Below are positions 8,151-16,757 of a DNA stretch of 64,000 bases, in pieces (position 1 is the first letter of the stretch; each line of letters opens with the position of its first letter). The notes below the pieces were generated by a model. The model did no database searches and was not told the DNA's origin. It saw only the letters and a program-made list of their open reading frames with translations. The position numbers were made by a program, and so were the translations under genes. This DNA comes from Polyangiaceae bacterium (GTDB taxonomy: Bacteria; Myxococcota_A; Polyangia; Polyangiales; Polyangiaceae). The stretch is from contig JADJYE010000035.1 in the NCBI GenBank assembly GCA_016719945.1, positions 124,001 through 188,000 on the forward strand, written 5' to 3'.

Positions 8151-9842
8151 CTAGCTGGACGCCCGCTCCCTTCTCACCCGGCGCCGCAAGAGCAGCAGCC
8201 CGCGATCGCCGCTCGGGCCCAGCTGGCACACGGCGCGGCTCGCGGCGTGCAGCGGCGCCCCCTCTCTCGGCGCGAGCTCGAGCGCGAGCGCCGAGGCCCG
8301 CGCGGCACCGCACCGCCGCCCGAGGGCGAGCAAGGCGGCGATCGAGAGCCAGTCGTCGGTCGCGCGCGCGAGCGGCTCGAGCAGCCGGGCGGCGTCGTCG
8401 TCGGTCGTCGCGCGGGCGGCGGCGACCAACGCCGCGGCGATCTGGAACGCATGCACCCACGAGCACGGGTCGGTCCCCGCGGGCGGTTCGACGGGCACCT
8501 CGGCCGCCGCGCCGATGAAGCCCGCCGCCTCGCCTCGCCGGACCGTGGCCGCGATCGCCTCTGCCTGACGCGCCCAGTCCTCGAGGTGGAACGTCGACGA
8601 CGCGAGGCTCGCGATCGCCGCCAGCGTGTCCGCTGCGACGGCGCGCTCCTCGCTGACCTCTTCCACGTGAGCGAAGGCGCCCGACCGAGGGCAGACGACC
8701 TCGAGCGCGCCTGTCTTGCCGGCGCGCCGCAGCGTCAGCTCGAACGCGCGCGCCGCTGAGGGGCACAGCGGGTTGTCGGCGCGGGCGCGCACGCGGATCT
8801 CCTGGCTCTTCCCGTCCGCGGCGCGGGCCGCGACGCCTCGGATCACGCCGATCAGGGGATCGACGGGGTCTGGGAGTCGCGTGGAGTAGGCGTCGAGGTC
8901 GCCGGCGAGGTCTGGCGCGCGACGCCATAGGTCCTCTGTCGCTCGGCAGGTGCCGGACGCGAGCTGCGAAGCGTACTCCGAGAGGGTCTCCGCTCGAGCG
9001 CGCGCGCCGTCGTCCGGTGCGGTGGCGGCCGCCTCGGCCGCGACGGCGATCGCCCGCTCCAGCTCGCCGCGCGCGATGAGCGCGTCGGCCAGATCCAGGA
9101 GCGTCGAAGGCTCCCGCGGCTGGAGCGCGAGGGCGCGCTCGAGGTGCGCGAGGCGCGCGCCGTCGTCCTCGCGCGCGCTGGCGAGCGCCGCGCGCTCGAT
9201 CTCGAGCTCCCACGCCGGCCGTTCGGCCCCGTCCAGGAGCGCCTCCGCGCGCTCGAGCTGCCCAAGGACGCGCATCAGCCTGGCCTCTGCGGCGAGCAGA
9301 GGCGCGTGCTCGTCGTGGCGGAGGCGCACACGCTCGGCGACGTCCGCCGCCGCCGCGAGGTTCTCGTCGAGCTCCGCGCAGGGGGGCCTCTGGCTCGCGG
9401 CGTCGCCGAGCCGCACGAGCGCACGCGACATCGTCTCGACTCGTACCTTGCGCGCTGCCTTGGGCGCGCTCGTCCACGGGGCACCCCACGCTGCGAGAGG
9501 CTGCTCGGGCTCGAAGGCGGCGGCCAAGAAGAGATGGTCGATCGCGGCGTCGACGCGCCCGGCGCGCGCGAGGGCCCGCGCGTACGCCGCGACGATCCCG
9601 AAGAAGACGTCGCCGCTGCCGGGCTTGAGGGTCTCCAGCGGTCGAGGCGTCGCCGCGATCACGCGGTCGAGCAAGGCCACGTGCTCCGACTTGCCGCGGC
9701 TCGCGACGACGGCGGCGGCGGCCTGCTCGAACGCGAGCCGATGATCCGAGCGCGATAGCGCCCAGGCCGCCGCGCGCGCGAAGTCCTCCTCCGTGGGATC
9801 GTCGACGAACGGGCCTTCGGGAGCGATCGTCGTCGGGCGCAC
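8151..9842 (-). CDS. Large helical-repeat (TPR-like) protein, function unknown
   Basis: 563 residues with no signal peptide. It is very rich in Ala, Leu, Glu and Arg, with repeated helix pairs such as LAAEARLMRVLGQLERAEALL and LADALIARGELERAIAVAAEAA, spaced like tetratricopeptide repeats over about residues 60-300. The second half is also helical, without recognisable enzyme motifs. Cysteines are scattered and do not form a metal site. It diverges from the SUMF1-like gene at 9919, so the 76-base gap probably holds promoters for both. A scaffold or interaction role is likely from the repeats. The N-terminus has an IAPEGPFVDDPTEEDFARAAAWAL helix but no family I recognise. Confidence 0.68.
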   Translation of the reverse strand: MRPTTIAPEGPFVDDPTEEDFARAAAWALSRSDHRLAFEQAAAAVVASRGKSEHVALLDRVIAATPRPLETLKPGSGDVFFGIVAAYARALARAGRVDAAIDHLFLAAAFEPEQPLAAWGAPWTSAPKAARKVRVETMSRALVRLGDAASQRPPCAELDENLAAAADVAERVRLRHDEHAPLLAAEARLMRVLGQLERAEALLDGAERPAWELEIERAALASAREDDGARLAHLERALALQPREPSTLLDLADALIARGELERAIAVAAEAAATAPDDGARARAETLSEYASQLASGTCRATEDLWRRAPDLAGDLDAYSTRLPDPVDPLIGVIRGVAARAADGKSQEIRVRARADNPLCPSAARAFELTLRRAGKTGALEVVCPRSGAFAHVEEVSEERAVAADTLAAIASLASSTFHLEDWARQAEAIAATVRRGEAAGFIGAAAEVPVEPPAGTDPCSWVHAFQIAAALVAAARATTDDDAARLLEPLARATDDWLSIAALLALGRRCGAARASALALELAPREGAPLHAASRAVCQLGPSGDRGLLLLRRRVRRERASS

Positions 9843-9918
9843 GCCGAGAGGCTACTACGGCGCGAGGCTGTTGCTCCGAGAGTAGGCGAGCCTCCCGAAA
9901 GCACGTAAACGAGGTGGC

Positions 9919-10758
9919 ATGGACGAATCGCTGCAGATCCTGCTCGCCGCCGACGCTTGGCGCGACGCGACCCCGAGCGCCCGCACGCGCGCCCGCGCGG
10001 CCGTCGCCCGCGCGCTCGGCTCGGGCTTCGAGCTCGACCCGGGGGGCGAGCGGCTCAGCGAGCGAGCCACCGGCCTCAGCTATTTTGTGGTGCCGGGCGG
10101 CGTGCTCACCATGGGCCTCACCGACGAAGACGAGCAGATCGCGCTGTCGACCCTCCCTCGGGAGCTCGTCGTCATGGCCCTGGAGTCCGTGCGTGCGCGG
10201 GCGCGCCCCGCCCACCCGGTGCTCGTCCGCCCGTTCCTGTGTACGGCTCCCCTATCCACCGAAGAGGTGGTCCGCGTCTCGTCCGGGCGCTTCAAGCGCG
10301 ACAACTTGGCCAGAGAGCAAGCGCGGCAGGTCGCAGCGGCGGCGGGCGCGCGGCTGCCCTCGGAGGCCGAGCTCGAGCACCTCGGCCGCGACGGCCGCGG
10401 CCTCACGTTCTGCCTCGATCTGGCGCGCCGCTGGCGCGAGGCCCGGAAGGATCCCGCGGTCCTCGTCTCCACCTTGGGCGCGCCCGGCGTCTTCTTCGGA
10501 GAGTGGGCCGAGGACGACTGGCACGACGACTATACGGGCGGCGCCCCGACGACCTCCGAGCCTTGGATGGGAGGTGACCCGATGGGGGTCTATCGCCCGG
10601 GCGTCACCCTCGCGATCCAGGACGAAGAAGAGCTGATCGAGAGCCTCGCTGCGCTGCGCAGACCGGGGCTCGATGACGATGGCTACGTCCCCGACTGCCT
10701 GCTCCGCCTCGTCCGCCCTCTTGACGGCGTGGTCATTGTTGGAGACGTAGAGGCATGA
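9919..10758 (+). CDS. SUMF1/formylglycine-generating-enzyme-like protein
   Basis: 279 residues. Several landmarks of the FGE/SUMF1 C-type-lectin fold are present in order: VPGGVLTMGLTDEDEQ, HPVLVRPFLC, RLPSEAELEHLGR, EWAEDDWHDDY and a closing LLRLVRPL (compare GFRLV in the family). The C-terminal RGGSW segment and a clear catalytic Cys pair are not seen, so it is more likely a divergent fold member than an active sulfatase-maturing enzyme. There is no signal peptide. Its stop overlaps the next gene's start (ATGA), so the pair forms a translationally coupled unit. No sulfatase or kinase partner is next to it. Confidence 0.68.
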   Translation: MDESLQILLAADAWRDATPSARTRARAAVARALGSGFELDPGGERLSERATGLSYFVVPGGVLTMGLTDEDEQIALSTLPRELVVMALESVRARARPAHPVLVRPFLCTAPLSTEEVVRVSSGRFKRDNLAREQARQVAAAAGARLPSEAELEHLGRDGRGLTFCLDLARRWREARKDPAVLVSTLGAPGVFFGEWAEDDWHDDYTGGAPTTSEPWMGGDPMGVYRPGVTLAIQDEEELIESLAALRRPGLDDDGYVPDCLLRLVRPLDGVVIVGDVEA

Positions 10759-11564
10759 CCAAGCCCAACGTGGAGCTCGTCCAGATCGGAAAGTACAAGA
10801 AGGCCGCCCAAGACAAGGCCCTCAAGCTCCCCGCGAAGCTCGCGAAGCTCCTCGTCCCCGATCCCGACGGTTGGGTCGACCTCGCCACCGACGGCACGTG
10901 GTTCGAGTTCAAGCGCGAGATCGTCGAGGTGAAGGTCGGCAAGAAGAAGGTCCAGTCGACGAAGAAGCGCCTCTGCTGGATCCAGGACGGCGCTGTCAAG
11001 CGCGCCGCCGACGTGGTGGTGTGCAACAACGCGCCCTCCTTCGATCGCGCGCGCGGCGTCGCGTACCTCGCCTGCCATGAGGCCAAGCTGATGCAGCTGT
11101 CTCTCGCCGATGGCGCGCTGTCGCCGGTCGAGGTTCGGGGGATCGACTTCGGCAAGAAGGCGGACGCGCCCCTGTTCGAGTGCTCTCACGCCCTGGAGGA
11201 CGGCCGCGTCGTGATCGCGCTGCCCACCAACCCGACCAAGATCTACGTCTGCGAGCGCGGCAAGGCCGGGCTCGACGCCAAGCTGGAGACGACCCTGTTC
11301 CACACCTTCACCGTGGTGCGCGGGCGCGTGCTCGTGGGCGGCGGAACGCAGCTGTTCGCACTCGCCTTCGGCCCCAAGAAGGCGCACGTGCTCGCCCACT
11401 TCCCCGAGGTCGACAACGACATGATGCGCGTGGTCGACGACAAGCCCCGCTTCTACGGCGGCAAGGGCGCGTTCGAGGTGCAGGGCCTCGACGCGGCGTG
11501 GGAGGCGTTCGTCAAGCGCCCCGAGGACTTCCCCGTGTATTCAGGGTGGCCCGAGGGGGCTTGA
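10755..11564 (+). CDS. Hypothetical protein coupled to the SUMF1-like gene
   Basis: 269 residues, lysine-rich at the N-terminus, predicted mostly beta-strand, with repeated short strands (RGVAYLACHEAKLMQL, GRVVIALPTNPTKIYVC, GRVLVGGGTQLFALAF) that could form a beta-propeller-like sheet. No signal peptide, membrane segment or enzyme motif is seen. The ATG overlaps the stop of the SUMF1-like gene by four bases. It converges with the Rhs toxin gene across about 60 bases. Rhs immunity genes normally lie on the toxin's own strand just downstream, so it is a poor immunity candidate by position, though the only neighbour on that side. Function unknown. Confidence 0.66.
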   Translation: MTKPNVELVQIGKYKKAAQDKALKLPAKLAKLLVPDPDGWVDLATDGTWFEFKREIVEVKVGKKKVQSTKKRLCWIQDGAVKRAADVVVCNNAPSFDRARGVAYLACHEAKLMQLSLADGALSPVEVRGIDFGKKADAPLFECSHALEDGRVVIALPTNPTKIYVCERGKAGLDAKLETTLFHTFTVVRGRVLVGGGTQLFALAFGPKKAHVLAHFPEVDNDMMRVVDDKPRFYGGKGAFEVQGLDAAWEAFVKRPEDFPVYSGWPEGA

Positions 11565-11588
11565 GCCAGCGTCGCGCCAAGGGCCTTG

Positions 11589-11613
11589 CCCGGCGGCTGT
11601 GACCGCCGCCGGG
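11589..11613. terminator. GC-rich hairpin between convergent genes
   Basis: A perfect 9-bp stem (CCCGGCGGC/GCCGCCGGG) with a 7-base loop sits between the convergent hypothetical gene and the Rhs gene. There is no clear T-tract on either side, so it may be a weak or Rho-assisted bidirectional terminator, or a transcript-end stabiliser. Confidence 0.45.
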
Positions 11614-11624
11614 TGTTCGGCGGG

Positions 11625-14600
11625 CTACTCGAGCTCGGGTAGCTCGCCGGTGAGCTTGCTATAGGTCTTCTGGGCGCCGCCCTCGCCGCCCCAGTTGTCG
11701 AACGCGTAGTCGTTCCGCTTCTCGCCCTTGGCCGAGGTCATCTTGTAGGCGCCGCTCTTGCCGTCCTTCGAGGCGAGCTGCTCCGCCTGGGTGCCGCTGC
11801 CCTTCGGGGGCGTGTTTGGCTTGTAGGTGATCTTCTGCTTCTTGTTGTCGGGGGGAGGGCCCTGCCACTCGTAGGTGATGTTCGCGCCGCTGTTGTCGGC
11901 CGCGTGCTGCAGCGCGCGGTGGCAGTTCGGGCAGGGAGGGTACTCCCCCTGCAGTTTGTACTTACCGCCTTTCACGCCGCTTTCGAGCAGATCGGCCGCG
12001 AACTTCTGCTCGGTGTGGCAGCGCGCCCTCGACTTCAGGTCCTTCGGGCAAGGGTCCATGCCCGACTCGTACAGGGGCCCCTTCGTGGTCGTGTCCGAGG
12101 CGTGCTCGGGCTTGAAGCCCTTGGGCGCGCTGGTGACCGTCATCTTGTGCGCCAACCCCATCGGGTCGATCCACGTGATCGGGTTCGGGCCGTAGGCGTA
12201 CGCGTTGAGGCCGCCGTCGAGCCCGATGGGGTCGGGCGTGAGGTAGCGGCCCGTCTCCGGATCGTAGGTGCGGTAGCGGTTGTAGTGCAGCCCCGTCTCC
12301 GGGTCCTCGAGCTGGCCCGGGAGCCTGAACGGTGACGAGTGCCCCGCCTTGCTGCTCCACGACCACTTGCCGTACGAGGTGCGGGTCGAGCGCGCGACGA
12401 CTCCGCCCTTGGCGTCGACGAGCTCCTCCGGCGCGCCGTTGATCTCGTGGACGTAGTGGAGCCATTCGACGCCCGCTCCGCGAGCTCGTTCGCGCTGGGC
12501 GATCGGGACCTCGCGGTCGTTGTCCTCGTAGAGAAACGTCGTCACCTTGGGCGCGTCGCCGGGACGCATCTCCACCTGGTGCACGACGCTGAGCAGGTCC
12601 CACACGAAATGGGTCGTCGACAGCAGCGCGTACTGCCCGGAGGGGTCCTTCGCGAGCAGCCTTTTCTCGAGGCGTCGAGCGAAGGCGTCGTAGGTGAGCT
12701 CGACGCGGCGCTCGTCCGGGAGATCGACCGCGCGCAGCAGATCCCACGCGTCGTAGTGGTAGCGCGTCGTGGACCTGGAGCCGTCCGCTTTGCGCTGGTG
12801 CTTCGCGATGACGAGGCCTCGCGCGTCGTGCTCGTAGTCGACCTCGCCGCGCGACGAGAGGCGCGAGCCCGCAGCGTAAGCGCGCGTGGGGGCGTTCGGC
12901 GCTGCCTCGTGGGGGTTGCCCGCCGGGTCGTACCGAAAGCGCTCGTCCACCGAGCGCCCGCGCCGCCAGGTGAGGTTGCGGCGAACGTCGTACTCGTACT
13001 CGACGGTGCCCTCGTCGGGGCTGGTGACGCTCGCCAGCTCGTCGACCGGCGTGTACTGGTACGTCTTGTCGATCGAGCCGGGCGCCGGACCGCCCATCCA
13101 CGCCGGCTCGTCCGGCCGCGCCCGCGCCCCAGCGTCGCTGCCGGCGACGAACCGGCGCCGCACGCGGCCCGCGGCGTCGAGCTCGTCGACGATCGCGCCA
13201 CCTGCCGGCAGCTCGCGCCGGACGGGCCAGCCCATCGGGTCGCGCCCGAACCGCACCGCCAGATCGCCGTCGGCCCACAGCTCAGAGACCTGGCCGAGCG
13301 CATCGCGGCGCGCCTCGAGCGCGTGACCGAGGCTCGTCGACATGCCGATGCGACGGCTCAGGATGTCGCGAGCCGTCTCCACCGTGTAGGTGCGACCGCC
13401 GACCGTCAGGTGCTCGCGAACGACCTCGCCGAGCGGGTCGCGCTCGAACTCGAGCCGGGCTTGAGGGCCGATCGCGCCGGCGAGGTCGCCGCGGGCGTCG
13501 TAGAAGAAGCTCTTCTCCTCGCCGGTGCGCCCGGAGACGCGCACGATCTGACCGACCTTGTTGCGCTCGAGCTGCGTCTTGCCAGCCCGATCCTGGACCG
13601 CGACGATGTAGTCGCGGGCGTCGCGCGTGTACGTCCGCTCGACGCCATCGAACGTGCGCTCCTTGATGATGGCGCCGCTCAGGTTGTGCTCGAAGAGGTG
13701 CTCTTCACCCTTCTCGTTGACGACCGCCACCTCCCAGCCCTCGAGGTTGTAGAGGATGCGGTGCCGGTCGCCGTTGGGATGGTCGATCGAGGTCAGCCAA
13801 CCGAGGCCGCCGCGAACGTAGCGCCACTCGTGCCCGCTCGGCTCGCGCTCGGCGACGAGGTTGCCCAGGCCGTCATAGCTGTAGCTGTGCGTTCGCGAGG
13901 CAGAGTCCCGCGCTTGCAAGAGCTGCCCCGAGGGCGAGTACTCATAGGCGAACGAACGGCCGTCTGGGTGCTGCTCAGCGATGCGGCGCCCCCAGAAATC
14001 GTACGTGAACACGTGCCGCGCGCCGTTCGCTTGGATGAGCGCGGTGACGTTGCCGTGGGCGTCGTGCTCGTAGCGCACCTTGGTGCCGTCGGCGTTGTTC
14101 TCCTCGATCACCTGGCCGCGGGCGTCGTACTTGTACGTCGTCATCGCGCCCTTCGCGTTGCGCGCCCACTCGACGTTGCCGCCGCGGTCGTAGCCGAACT
14201 CGACGACCCCTCCGGCCGGGTCCGTCGCCATCAGGACGCGGCCCTCGGAGTCGCGCTTGAACTTGATGGTCCGACTCTCGGGGTCGATCGACTCGAGGAC
14301 GTGGCCCAGGTCGTCGTAGCGGTAGCGCCAGGTCGCGCCGTTCGCGTCCGTGTGCGAGGTGATGTTGGCCTCGGCGTCGAACGTCCGCGACACGACACCG
14401 CCCTTGCCGTTGACGGACTTCGCCGGCATCCCGCGCTCTCCGTCGAAGAAGCGCTGCACACGCACCGAGTCGATGACCTCCGAGTATCCGTCGGGGCCGA
14501 GCTCGACCTTCGCGTGGAGGATGCCTTTGGCCTTCGTCCTGCCGTCCGCGAGCAGCGCGGGCACGTTCGCCGCGAGCGCGACATCCCGCGCGCCATCCTC

Positions 14601-15566
14601 CCGCGCGCCCCAGGTCTCGATGCAGCGCCCCTGCTCGTCGTACACGTAGTGGAAGACCACCCCGTTCGGGACGCGCATGCTGACCAGCTTGTGGTCGTCG
14701 TCGTACGCGTAGCTCCAGGAGTGTCCGTCTGCGTCGACGGCGCCGACGAGGTCGCCGCGCCGATCGTAGGCGTAACGCGCGAAGACGAGGCTCGTCGCGC
14801 CGGTCGCGTCGGGGACGGAGATGGACACGATGTGCCCATCGGCGTCGTGCGCGAACATCACGTGGCGCCCGGCCGCGTCGGTGGCACGAACGAGGTGGCC
14901 GCGATCATAAAACAGCTCGATCGCTCCGAGGTTTCTGTAGCTGATGGCTCGCAGCTGGAGCAGGTGCTTGTGCGCGGGGTCGGGCGCGAACACGTGCATG
15001 AACTCGTCCCCGGCCCGCAGCACGTACGCGTGCGGCGTGCGCATCAGGCCCCAGCCCTTGATCGCCGAGCGATCTCCGGCGGCGGTGAGCTTCGGGAAGC
15101 TGATGGTCTGCCCCAGGCCGTTGTGGAACAGGATGTCGTCGCGGCGGATCTCGCCGCGCCACGCCAGGGTGTGAGTCCACCCGTGGCCCAAGCCGACGTC
15201 GTGCCGTCGCGCGAAGGAGCTGTAGGAGCGCTCGATCTCCAGGTTGAACGGGCCGGGGAGGAAGAGGTCCGTCTTCGGGACGGTGAAGACCTCGCCCGTG
15301 AGCGCGTCGATGGGATCGCCCGCCGCGGTGCCGGACTTGCAATTGGAGCAAGAGCCCTTGCCGCCCTGCCCGCAGGTACCGGCGCCGCGGCCGTCGCCCG
15401 ACGCGCCGTCGCCGCTGCCGTCGCCGCTGCCCGGGCCGTTGCCGTTGCCGTTGCCGGCGCCGTTTCCAGAGCCTCCGCCCCCGCTGCCGCCCCCCGCCAT
15501 GACGGCGATGCTGGGGCACATTCCAGGGATCGGAGGTATGTTCGGCACCGGTGCGGTTCTCGCCAT
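11625..15566 (-). CDS. Rhs-repeat polymorphic toxin with C-terminal zinc-deaminase domain
   Basis: 1313 residues, with a good ribosome-binding site (GGAGAGG) before the ATG. The N-terminus has a short PIPGMCPSIAVMAGG motif, a Gly/Asn/Asp-rich linker and a Cys cluster (CGQGGKGSCSNC). DPIDALTGEVF then opens an Rhs shell of many YD-type repeats (YDxxG). The core closes with DPIGLDGGLNAYAYGPNP and WIDPMGL. The variable tip (residues ~1139-1313, 11625-12152) holds HTE at 1184-1186 and PPCPNCH with Cys1212 and Cys1215. This is the HxE...PCxxC zinc-site signature of cytidine-deaminase-fold toxins. It probably deaminates nucleic acid or nucleotides in competitor cells. The N-terminus has no obvious Sec signal, so delivery may use a type VI or related contractile system. 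No same-strand immunity gene follows. Confidence 0.88.
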   Translation of the reverse strand: MARTAPVPNIPPIPGMCPSIAVMAGGGSGGGGSGNGAGNGNGNGPGSGDGSGDGASGDGRGAGTCGQGGKGSCSNCKSGTAAGDPIDALTGEVFTVPKTDLFLPGPFNLEIERSYSSFARRHDVGLGHGWTHTLAWRGEIRRDDILFHNGLGQTISFPKLTAAGDRSAIKGWGLMRTPHAYVLRAGDEFMHVFAPDPAHKHLLQLRAISYRNLGAIELFYDRGHLVRATDAAGRHVMFAHDADGHIVSISVPDATGATSLVFARYAYDRRGDLVGAVDADGHSWSYAYDDDHKLVSMRVPNGVVFHYVYDEQGRCIETWGAREDGARDVALAANVPALLADGRTKAKGILHAKVELGPDGYSEVIDSVRVQRFFDGERGMPAKSVNGKGGVVSRTFDAEANITSHTDANGATWRYRYDDLGHVLESIDPESRTIKFKRDSEGRVLMATDPAGGVVEFGYDRGGNVEWARNAKGAMTTYKYDARGQVIEENNADGTKVRYEHDAHGNVTALIQANGARHVFTYDFWGRRIAEQHPDGRSFAYEYSPSGQLLQARDSASRTHSYSYDGLGNLVAEREPSGHEWRYVRGGLGWLTSIDHPNGDRHRILYNLEGWEVAVVNEKGEEHLFEHNLSGAIIKERTFDGVERTYTRDARDYIVAVQDRAGKTQLERNKVGQIVRVSGRTGEEKSFFYDARGDLAGAIGPQARLEFERDPLGEVVREHLTVGGRTYTVETARDILSRRIGMSTSLGHALEARRDALGQVSELWADGDLAVRFGRDPMGWPVRRELPAGGAIVDELDAAGRVRRRFVAGSDAGARARPDEPAWMGGPAPGSIDKTYQYTPVDELASVTSPDEGTVEYEYDVRRNLTWRRGRSVDERFRYDPAGNPHEAAPNAPTRAYAAGSRLSSRGEVDYEHDARGLVIAKHQRKADGSRSTTRYHYDAWDLLRAVDLPDERRVELTYDAFARRLEKRLLAKDPSGQYALLSTTHFVWDLLSVVHQVEMRPGDAPKVTTFLYEDNDREVPIAQRERARGAGVEWLHYVHEINGAPEELVDAKGGVVARSTRTSYGKWSWSSKAGHSSPFRLPGQLEDPETGLHYNRYRTYDPETGRYLTPDPIGLDGGLNAYAYGPNPITWIDPMGLAHKMTVTSAPKGFKPEHASDTTTKGPLYESGMDPCPKDLKSRARCHTEQKFAADLLESGVKGGKYKLQGEYPPCPNCHRALQHAADNSGANITYEWQGPPPDNKKQKITYKPNTPPKGSGTQAEQLASKDGKSGAYKMTSAKGEKRNDYAFDNWGGEGGAQKTYSKLTGELPELE

Positions 15567-15670
15567 GTTCCTCTCCGTGTCGCCCGGCCGGGGCGCCTGC
15601 GCGTCATCCTACGTCGATCGCTCTCAAGAGGCGCCGCGGCGCGGCGAAGAGAGCACAAAAAGATAGGGCC

Positions 15671-15698
15671 TTGACTTGGCCCCCCCCCTGAGTAATCT
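15671..15698 (+). promoter_or_regulatory. Putative sigma-70-type promoter of rpsL-rpsG
   Basis: TTGACT (15671-15676) and TAATCT (15693-15698) are separated by 16 bases. The same layout precedes fusA and tuf. The predicted transcript would start about 18 bases before the rpsL ATG. Confidence 0.6.
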
Positions 15699-15722
15699 GC
15701 GCCTCCCCTTTCGAGTAGCTCA

Positions 15723-16121
15723 ATGCCCACGATCAATCAGCTCATCCGCCAAGGCCGCGAAGCCAGCGTCTGGAAGACGGCCTCCCCCGCGCTCAAGTCG
15801 TGCCCCCAGCGGCGCGGCGTGTGCGTCCGCGTGTACACCACGACCCCCAAGAAGCCGAACTCCGCGCTCCGCAAGGTGTGCCGCGTGCGGCTCACCAATC
15901 AGATGGAGGTCACGAGCTACATCCCGGGCGAGGGCCACAACCTCCAAGAGCACTCGGTCGTCCTCATCCGCGGTGGCCGCGTGAAGGACCTCCCGGGCGT
16001 GCGCTACCACGTCGTGCGCGGCACCCTCGACGCCTCGGGCGCCTCGGGCCCCAGCTCGACGAACAAGGCGACGCGCAACCGCAAGCGCTCCAAGTACGGC
16101 GTGAAGAAGCCCAAGGGCTGA
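15723..16121 (+). CDS. rpsL: 30S ribosomal protein S12
   Basis: 132 residues, slightly longer than the E. coli protein because of a Ser/Asn-rich insertion before the C-terminal RSKYGVKKPKG. The decoding-centre loops are intact: TTTPKKPNSALRKV and GGRVKDLPGVRYH. The lysines that are mutated in streptomycin-resistant strains are wild type here. S12 lines the ribosomal A site and monitors codon-anticodon pairing. It is first of an rpsL-rpsG pair and diverges from the Rhs toxin gene. No strong Shine-Dalgarno is seen; GAG precedes the ATG. Confidence 0.97.
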   Translation: MPTINQLIRQGREASVWKTASPALKSCPQRRGVCVRVYTTTPKKPNSALRKVCRVRLTNQMEVTSYIPGEGHNLQEHSVVLIRGGRVKDLPGVRYHVVRGTLDASGASGPSSTNKATRNRKRSKYGVKKPKG

Positions 16122-16175
16122 TCGCGCGAAGCTTCCTAGAACCGCCTCACCTCAACCAGAGCAGAGCCAAGAAAC

Positions 16176-16646
16176 ATGCCCCGCCGCCGCGAAGTCCCGA
16201 AGCGAAGGATCATCCCGGACCCCAAGTTCAAGGACAAGCTCGTGGCCAAGTTCACGAACTCGATCATGCTTGGCGGCAAGAAGGCGACGGCCGAGGGCAT
16301 CCTCTACGGCGCGTTCGACGTCATCAAGGACCGCTTCAAGGAAGAGCCCCTCGAGATCTTCCGCAAGGCGCTCGACAACGTGAAGCCGAAGCTCGAGGTG
16401 AAGAGCCGGCGCGTCGGCGGCGCGACCTATCAGGTCCCCGTCGAGGTGCGCCCTGAGCGCCGCGTCTCGCTCGCCATGCGCTGGCTCGTCCTCTACTCCC
16501 GTACCCGCGGCGAGAAGACGATGATGGAGCGCCTCGCGGCCGAGCTCGTCGACGCCGCCCAGAACCGCGGCAACGCGGTGAAGAAGAAGGACGACACCCA
16601 CAAGATGGCCGAGGCCAACAAGGCCTTCGCGCACTATCGTTGGTGA
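16176..16646 (+). CDS. rpsG: 30S ribosomal protein S7
   Basis: 156 residues, the standard bacterial length. It starts MPRRREVPKRR and carries the family stretches FTNSIMLGGKKATAEGILY, VGGATYQVPVEVRPERR and NKAFAHYRW at the end. S7 binds the 3' major domain of 16S rRNA and nucleates assembly of the 30S head. It lies 54 bases after rpsL, presumably in the same transcript, which ends at the hairpin at 16699-16732. In many bacteria fusA would follow directly; here about 5.4 kb of unrelated genes on the other strand intervene. Confidence 0.97.
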   Translation: MPRRREVPKRRIIPDPKFKDKLVAKFTNSIMLGGKKATAEGILYGAFDVIKDRFKEEPLEIFRKALDNVKPKLEVKSRRVGGATYQVPVEVRPERRVSLAMRWLVLYSRTRGEKTMMERLAAELVDAAQNRGNAVKKKDDTHKMAEANKAFAHYRW

Positions 16647-16698
16647 GCGTTCGGCGCCGGTGAGCGTCGCGCCGGCCTCGAGTCGGCGCGACGGCCGC

Positions 16699-16732
16699 AA
16701 AGGGCCACCTCCGGGTGGCCCTTTTTGCTTTT
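16699..16732 (+). terminator. Rho-independent terminator after rpsG
   Basis: A 9-bp perfect stem (AGGGCCACC/GGTGGCCCT) with a 4-base loop is followed by TTTTGCTTTT, a classic intrinsic terminator. It closes the rpsL-rpsG unit just before the convergent kinase gene. Confidence 0.88.
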
Positions 16733-16757
16733 GTGCGCCACGAGGCAGCCTCCCTCG

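Noticed and set aside
10755..11564. Immunity gene for the Rhs toxin
   Set aside because: It is convergent and coupled to the SUMF1-like gene; immunity genes normally follow the toxin on the same strand.
12339..15674. Plus-strand open frame of 1111 codons
   Set aside because: It is exactly antisense to the Rhs gene and rich in Arg/Val/Leu; the minus-strand YD repeats and deaminase motifs are unambiguous.
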